This document shows, piece after piece, positions 57,654 to 64,000 of a DNA stretch of 64,000 nt. The stretch is from Gordionus sp. m RMFG-2023 (lineage: Eukaryota > Nematomorpha > Gordioida > Chordodea > Parachordodidae), in contig NC_088779.1 in the NCBI RefSeq assembly GCF_954871325.1, positions 141,121-205,120 of the forward strand. Direction: 5' to 3'. The notes below the pieces were generated by a model. The model searched no databases. It was not told where the DNA came from and saw only the letters and a list, made by a program, of their open reading frames with translations. The position numbers were made by a program, and so were the translations under genes. Positions within the stretch are counted from its first letter, which is position 1. Every line of letters starts with the position of its first letter.

Positions 57654-60600
57654 TTAGTTGGAAACAATATTTTTTCTATCTAGGTCACTTGCTTCTTAAA
57701 AAAGAGCTTAGAATCGTTATTGGCCTTCGACTGTGATGTGATCGAAACACCAATATTTGCTCTCATTAAAATTGACAACCTCGGCAACCGCTTATACATT
57801 TTGGCTTTTCAAAAGACGGTCTAAGGCATCACATCAATACAAATCTCTCATCCCCTTATTCAAATAAGGCCCATTGTGTTTAAACTAATTCATTGGACAG
57901 TTACACCACTTGCTTTGGTATATTTGTTTAGATCGTTTTGTCTATACAGGTGAATAATAATTCATAAACAAATAAATATAAGCACTTACACATTGTTATT
58001 CATTTCGATTGTTTGAGATAACTATGATTAAACTTCAAGCCCTAAAAATATTGAAGAGAGGGTACTACGGTTAAATTTATTTAACAAGATTTGCTAATCT
58101 TACTATATTCATTTATAAGATTCATAAATTCTTTGATCTAATTTAAATATTTTTTGTTTAAATAATATTTTATTTTTTATAAATTTTGGAAAGTTATTAT
58201 ATATTTTTTAATAGATTACTATATTTTTTATTATTACCACATTACGCATTTATTGATTTTATATTAAATAAATAAAAATTTACTCCCTATCTCCAAAATA
58301 AATATTAAAAAAATAATAATGATTTGAATTTACTTGGATGAATTTGAATTTGCTAGAATTGAGCGAGATTCCGATAGCTGTGCCCATTTCGTGAACTAAC
58401 TGCTTTGTTAAATTTACAACAAGATTCAAGATTCCATTATTGATTTAGCAAACATGAGGTGATAGAGTACGTGAAAAGTTTATGTCATTGATTCCAAGAC
58501 TAAAAAGTAAGGGTTCGAGGGGATTACCCTGTTTAATGCCTTCGACTAAAAGTATTTCCATGTTGAATTGTAAGATTTCTTGAAATCTATAGCAGGGGAA
58601 AAGGAATTTGGTTTAAGCAGGGAATAGGAGCAAGTAGAATGTAGGAAGGTGTTGCGGGAAATAGTGTTCTATGCGTTGTAAAAGTCGGTTTTTCTAAAAC
58701 TTTATTTGTAGGGTTATTTTTGAGATAAATTATTGTTAAGTTTATGGCCACCTCACACCCACCAGGTACGCCTACACTCAATTATTTGTTAATTTTATTT
58801 TATAAACTATTACTTTCTATTTTATTAATATATACAATATTTTTCACAACAAAACAAATATTAATAGTGATAAATAATCATATTCCTCTTATAAATCTGA
58901 TTTTGCTTTTCTTAAGAGGCAGGAATTTTTAAAAGTTAAATGCTAGAAAACTATATACTGGGAAATATTTAAGTCCCGATATTTTTAATAGTAAAAATAT
59001 AAAAGCCTGGAACATGAAATAAATATTTCACTTTTATTACTTATTTTATAAAATCGTTTATATTTTATCAAAAGATAAATTTAGACACAGTGTTATTCGA
59101 AGTAAATTAATTAAATGATTAAGTATTTATGACTTACATCTTCAAAAAAAAAATCAAAAAAAAGGTTCAGGAGTAATTGTTCTAGGTATATATTTTTATG
59201 TTCGATTTAATTTTTCATTTAAAAAAATAATCTTTATTTAAACTCTAATTAATTTTTGAAATGTGTTTTATGCAGAGCGTATAAATGGCACCCTCTCAAT
59301 ATATTTAGGTAATCATGATTTAATTAATATAAATATATTTTTTAGAAATTTCTAAATCCTATTACTATATTAATATGACATCAATTTTACTCTAACTCTA
59401 TTTAGCTGAGAAAGTTTTCTGATAACTTTTCTCTATTGACTATAATTACTGATCGCATATTATACACGTTTAATTTCAAAATTTATTTAAACCAACAAAA
59501 TACATTATAAGATTAAATAAAAAAAATGTTAATTTTCTTATTTTTCTGGGTTTTGGAGATTCACCAATTGTTGAAATAAGTTTTTAAAAAGAATTTAGTA
59601 AAGAATGAGGCTTCTGTCAAAACTATTTAGTAAATGTTGAGAAAAATAGTTATGTATCCCACATACTTTTTTGATATATAATATCAAAATTATAATAATC
59701 TTTTACTTATCATTTTAGGAAAAAAAGAAATATTCCGCGGACATGGTATATAAAATAATTCTAAAATATCATGCTTAATAATTTTAATAATATTATAGCT
59801 TCCCCTAATGTCGACATTATGACTACAATAGGTAAAAAAATAAATTTGCGAATAGCCAATTACTCTTATATTTTTAAAAAATTTTTTAGGGACACCGTAC
59901 TTTATAGAGCATAATGGTTTCAATATTTATATATAAATTTTTCAATATTAACAATGACATATAATAGCAGGCTAATACGCAGAAATCTTAATGTGTGTGG
60001 GTATGGGGGGGGGGATAATAATTTTAATAAATTTAGGTTATTTAAGGATAACTTTAGCCTTAGATATTTATTAAAATTAGTGAATAGTCTTGTTGAACGG
60101 TTCAATTTGAACTAATTTTTATAGGCGGTTAACCCGATATTATTTTCCAAAAAAATATTAAGCCCAATATTTTGCTCATAAATGGCACAAAGTTTTGGGT
60201 ATTTATTAGATAAATCTTGAAGCTAAGGAAATATTTCCTGACTTTTAAAAATGGGATCAAATCGACCCATTTAACAACACTACTTCTCAGGTATGTTTTT
60301 GTCCTTGTTAAAGAAATAAATGTTCTTTCATAAAATATTTTATAATTTTTATATATTAGAATAGTCTAAAATGTGTTTGAAATTATTAGCATTTTTTGGA
60401 ACATAGCCAACCATATTTCACCTTTTTTATACCAAGGTTTGCATTAATAGCCAAGGAAATGAAATCAATATTAATTCATAGAATAAATTAATAGTATATT
60501 TATATCATCTGTAAATATGATAAATATATATATAAATTGGAATATATATTCAATGGGGGTGGGAAGGGGGAAGATTTGTCCCTCCACCCCCGCTGCCTAT

Positions 60601-62271
60601 GCGCCTGAATAATAGAATAGGAAAAGAAATTCATAATATTTAAAAAAGTTATAAATTTTAGCTTTATTTAATTATAAACCACGCATAGCAATAGGTCTCC
60701 GTCTTGGTTGTAATATACTGGCCAACTCCACATGTACATTATGTTCCCAACCCGTTGATTGTTTTGGACATCATCCTCTTCATTGTCGATTCTCTAAAGG
60801 TAGACATTCTCGACACAGTGCAGTTAACAGCACCATACTCCGTGCTCTACGCTCAGCCCAAATTCCAGCAACCCTCGAACCCACTGGCCTCTCAACCGAG
60901 AATAATATACGGCCAGATGGGCTGACATTAATACCATGGAGTAATGGAATTCCATTAGCATGGGATTATACCTGCATCGACCGATTTGCTCCCTCCTTTA
61001 ATAAGAACTCATTCATGCGAGCTGAAAACTCGAAAATTAATAAATATACTTCCCTAACCAATTGCAATCTAATGCCAATCGTATCCGACACAACCGGTTC
61101 TTTTGGCTATCATGCCATAACCTTCTTTAAATCTCTCGGTAAAAAATCCGCGCCATCACTGGTGACCCACAAGAAGGCTTCTATCTCAGACAGCGTATAT
61201 CTATTGATATATGCAGATCTAACTGCATTGCCATCCATGGCTCTCTTTCTTGATCTCCTCCCACCACATACAATTTACTATACTAATTATTATATTTATT
61301 TATTTTTTTATTATACAGTTTTTTATATATATTTTATATAAATAGTTTACATGACATTTTTAATATATAATTTTTTTAAATTACGTATATATGTTTTACT
61401 TTTAACGTTCAATGTATTAAATATTATTTTAAAAACTTATCTGATCTTTTATAACAAATTAACCACGCAATAAACTATAGATGAGTAAAAAAAAAATAAA
61501 AAAAAATGTTTAATAATTATGTTAATTTAATTATGTTCTATGTTATAATAATTTGTGGGTAAATTTTATTAATTTCATAAGTTTTGTGCAATTTGTAATT
61601 TAACACTTAATTTTACATCAAAAAAATAACTATTCATATTTTAAATTAACTTTATTCTTGGGCTACTCGATTTTTAATATCACGTGAAAATATATTGAAA
61701 ATACTTAGGATAATTTAATATCCATAAATAAACTCGTAATTAAATGCGAAGAAAAAGACCGGGTACATGTTTTGGCTAGTTGCATATTAGACATTTTTTA
61801 AGTAGACATTTATATAATAAAAAATCTAAAGTGGATAGTAGTTTTAAATGACAAGACCAGATAATATATATATTATAGATATACCATTTAAGAACTTTGA
61901 AAATGTATATTAATTTATATACATTTAAGGTTTTTTTCTCTATGAGAAAAATTAAAGAGACACATATACCGCAAAATGATAAAAGGATTTCCCGAGTGTC
62001 TTTCCAAATTTTAAAATTATTATTTTTTATATTATTTTTTTGAATTTCATATTAACAAAAAATATATTTGCCTGGTCGGTAATTTTTTTCAGACATTACC
62101 AGAGCCGGGATTTGCAGACCTTCTGTCCCGATAATATCAATACATCTGCTATTATCTTTTTAAAACAATAAGTTGAGAATTGTTTTTGATTTATTTTGAT
62201 TTCTTTTGATTTTATATTTATAATTATTTTTTATATTAAATAAAAAATTATAGGTGTCCAGTGGTTAAAAA
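57654..62271 (+). CDS. Micro-exon gene 3 (third paralogue), fragmentary model
   Basis: Two exons are clear paralogues. 59276-59308 (RINGTLSIYL) pairs with 40985-41017 and 53379-53411, and 59719-59745 (KKEIFRGH) pairs with 41547-41573 and 54002-54028. Each keeps its length, phase 2-to-1 and borders, followed by gtaatc and gtatat. Exon 59799-59831 (33 bases, SPNVDIMTTI) has the right length and phase for the next position. 62254-62271 (18 bases, VQWLK) fits the 18-base exon coding ADLMK or TDFMK. 57654-57683 (30 bases) is a weaker upstream candidate. LINE fragments lie in its introns. The remainder probably continues beyond the window. Confidence 0.55.
57684..58325. other. No recognised gene
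   Basis: Nothing is recognised apart from the candidate exon just before it. A short inverted pair around tgatgtgat occurs near 57733 and 57830. The sequence is less AT-extreme near 57700-57900 but shows no coding pattern I can support. Confidence 0.4.
58330..58790 (-). pseudogene. RLE-type LINE fragment (reverse transcriptase), antisense
   Basis: On the minus strand frames encode SVGVPGGCEVAINLTI, then VEGIKQGNPLEPLLFSLGIN, then EMGTAIGISLNSSKF. These match the family blocks PQLGFGVPGG, GIQQGDPLGSLLFCL and the post-active-site segment IGLSINLEKSQF. The stretch between, including the YxDD active site, is decayed. It is a short internal fragment of the LINE seen elsewhere. Confidence 0.75.
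60087..60280. mobile_element. MITE with TA target-site duplication, copy 2
   Basis: The left end reads gtcttgttgaacggttcaat and the right end complements it as ttaacaacac preceded by a gaccc block. TA flanks both sides (60085-60086 and 60281-60282). It is longer than copy 1 and has the same end sequence, so it is a member of the same family. Inner sequence is non-coding. Confidence 0.7.
60679..61300 (+). pseudogene. RLE-type LINE 3' end with well-preserved endonuclease domain
   Basis: One frame stays open from 60679 past 61160. It carries the CCHC motif CTLCSQPVDCFGHHPLHC, GRHSRHSAVNSTILRAL, then the endonuclease core RPDGLTLIPW, GIPLAWDYTCID. This is the restriction-like endonuclease that nicks target DNA in R2-type LINEs. 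Near 61150-61165 the frame shifts and the C-terminal block continues as GDPQEGFYLRQRISIDI and IAIHGSLS. The RT is absent (5' truncation, as usual for LINEs). This is the best-preserved copy of the domain in the window. Confidence 0.88.
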
Positions 62272-64000
62272 GTATAAATATATATACCTATTTTAAGAAG
62301 AATATAATATTTTACATAGTAAAAAATTTCTAAAATATTGTATTTCTTTATTTTACTCTAATATTTCGTTATTGCCAAAATTTTTATGAATTATTTTAAA
62401 ATTTCAATAAATTCTCAATACATATAAATTCCTTATTTCTAACACAATGAGTAAAAACATACATTAATAGATATCTCTTTTCATAATATTTATATTTTCA
62501 TGAATAAATTTTAAAAGCTGACATTATATATTGCTGTTTTTCAAAAATTTTTTGTATAATCATTATTAGAATTTTAAGTTTAATTCATTATCCTATCATT
62601 AAAGAAACTAAAATTTAGCAGTTTAATAATTAAATCCTTCGCATTTTTAAATATTTATAATAATTTAATTCTTTTGATTATTAAAATATGCCTATTCTCA
62701 GAATAGTAATGTTTTTAAAAAAATCCTAAATATATCATAAAAAAAATAAAGGCAAATTATTAAATTTTTATTCTTTAAATTGCCTAATATTTTTATATTA
62801 TGAAATATTTATACGTATACAAACTATTTAGATAATAAAAATGATCATTTCTGAAAATTATATTATACTTTTGTAATTGGATATGTATGATTTGAATAAA
62901 TGAAATTAACTTTTTAAATTTTCAAAAACTATAAAAACTTAATTTAAAATTAGGTTATTATAATTTCTCATAAAATATTTATTCTCTGAAATTCATTTTT
63001 AGATTTTGATTTCTAAATATTTTGTGTTTTTGAAATAGTAGAAATATTTATATAATTAATTTGGTACTGAAAATTTTATCGTGTTTTGAATCGAGGCTTC
63101 ATCTATATGAACAAAGAAGTTTACCTAACGAACCAACATTAATTAATAATTTAAATTATGTTTTTATTAACCTTTGATACACCCAAAATATTATAGATAT
63201 TACTTTCACCACCTATTCCCGATGTTCAACATCAACCTTAAAACTAAAATTATTATTGACAAATTGGTAATTTTCTTTAGGTATTTTAATCGAGATATAT
63301 AAAGTTAATGGATCCCCTGCCACTACCTAACCAAAGACTTATATATTTTATTAATAAAGCAGTCAAAAATTTGAATATCCTCTACTAGTCGATATCATAC
63401 GCAAAAAATACATTCTGAACATTTTAATGTGTCATGATATTCCTGAGAAGTCAGAAAAATATTATCTTTCATAATTTTTAAATTAGGGTGAAAAATAAAG
63501 AGATTATATTCCAATCTATATATAATCTCAATTAAAATAAAACTGGAATAGAGTTGTATTTTAAGTCTAATATCAAATATACCACGTTTTGATTGAAAAT
63601 CAGATAAAATAAATATTTAATGATTTTTACCATGTATTATGAAATAAATATTTTTATCGAAGCATAATTAAACATTTGTTCATTATACACATGTTTATAG
63701 TTTCAGAAGGCTATCTAACTTTTTTTATATATAAATGATAAACTTATTTATTAATTAACGAATAGTTCAAACCAAAGAGAATCTAGGTAAAGACAAATTT
63801 TCTTATTTAATATATTATTTATTGCTATAAAAACCCACTTTATAAAATAACATAAATTTAATTTAATAAATAAATAAAAAAATATTAAAATTTATTATTT
63901 ATTAATAATAAAATTATATATGATAGATAATTGAATTACAAAAAAATACCCCAATAAGATTAATGTAAAAGCTATAAATATTACAAATTATTGTTTAAAC
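61300..64000. other. AT-rich stretch, mostly unassigned
   Basis: Apart from the 18-base candidate exon at 62254-62271 nothing coding is supported. It probably consists of introns of the third micro-exon gene. A sequence at 62083-62120 (ttttttcag acattaccag) has an acceptor but no donor. Confidence 0.4.

Noticed and set aside
59959-59990. 30-base exon candidate before gtatgg
   Set aside because: Phase 2 entry hits a stop at once. Only an out-of-pattern phase is open.

Overview
This is a very AT-rich eukaryotic (animal) window with few ordinary genes and a thick layer of transposon remnants. The most important content is in the right half. From about 33.3 kb to beyond 62 kb, the + strand carries a tandem cluster of at least two, probably three, related micro-exon genes. 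Each is built from many tiny exons (18-33 bases) in kilobase-scale introns. Every paired internal exon but one begins after the first two bases of it complete a codon and ends with one base of the next (phase 2 in, 1 out). Exons of the two main copies align one to one. Their lengths differ only by multiples of three, while introns have drifted and collected different insertions. This architecture resembles the bicycle effector genes of aphids and their relatives, and more loosely the micro-exon genes (MEGs) of flatworms. I favour a sternorrhynchan insect (aphid, adelgid, phylloxerid or scale insect), but no family signature was checked against a database.

Layout. 0-5.4 kb: AT-rich, with a 1.1 kb segment duplicated at 1.64-2.77 and 4.30-5.39 kb and a 145-base foldback between them. 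5.47-6.16 kb: a possible small host gene with an antistasin-like cysteine-rich exon. 7.2-7.65 kb: a LINE fragment. 8.45-9.76 kb: ten copies of a 138-base minisatellite. 9.76-17.63 kb (minus strand): a Helitron with zinc finger, HUH Rep and Pif1-type helicase, split by a GC-rich, DIRS-like retroelement (12963-16554). 17.8-19.1 kb: a Helitron-type 3' end, a hairpin, a 231-base tandem repeat and more 138-base-type units. 20.3-21 and 25.95-26.5 kb: broken Ty3/gypsy pieces. 22.39 kb: a second Helitron 3' end. 24.2-27.3 kb: a LINE copy split by the second gypsy piece. 31.6-32.1 kb: a hAT transposase tail. 33.4-46.2 kb: micro-exon gene 1, with a LINE, an RTE-like endonuclease fragment and a hAT tail in its introns. 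47.0-56.7 kb: micro-exon gene 2, with the same old hAT tail (itself hit by a MITE) and an antisense LINE. 57.6-62.3 kb: parts of a third paralogue plus two LINE fragments and a second MITE copy.

The LINE pieces at 7.2, 24.2, 35.3, 51-53 (minus), 58.5 (minus) and 60.7 kb belong to one family. It pairs a non-LTR reverse transcriptase with a C-terminal CCHC plus restriction-like endonuclease domain. All copies are 5' truncated and most carry stops or frameshifts.

First and last coding exons of the micro-exon genes were not found, so those models are partial. No rRNA, genuine tRNA or CRISPR was seen.
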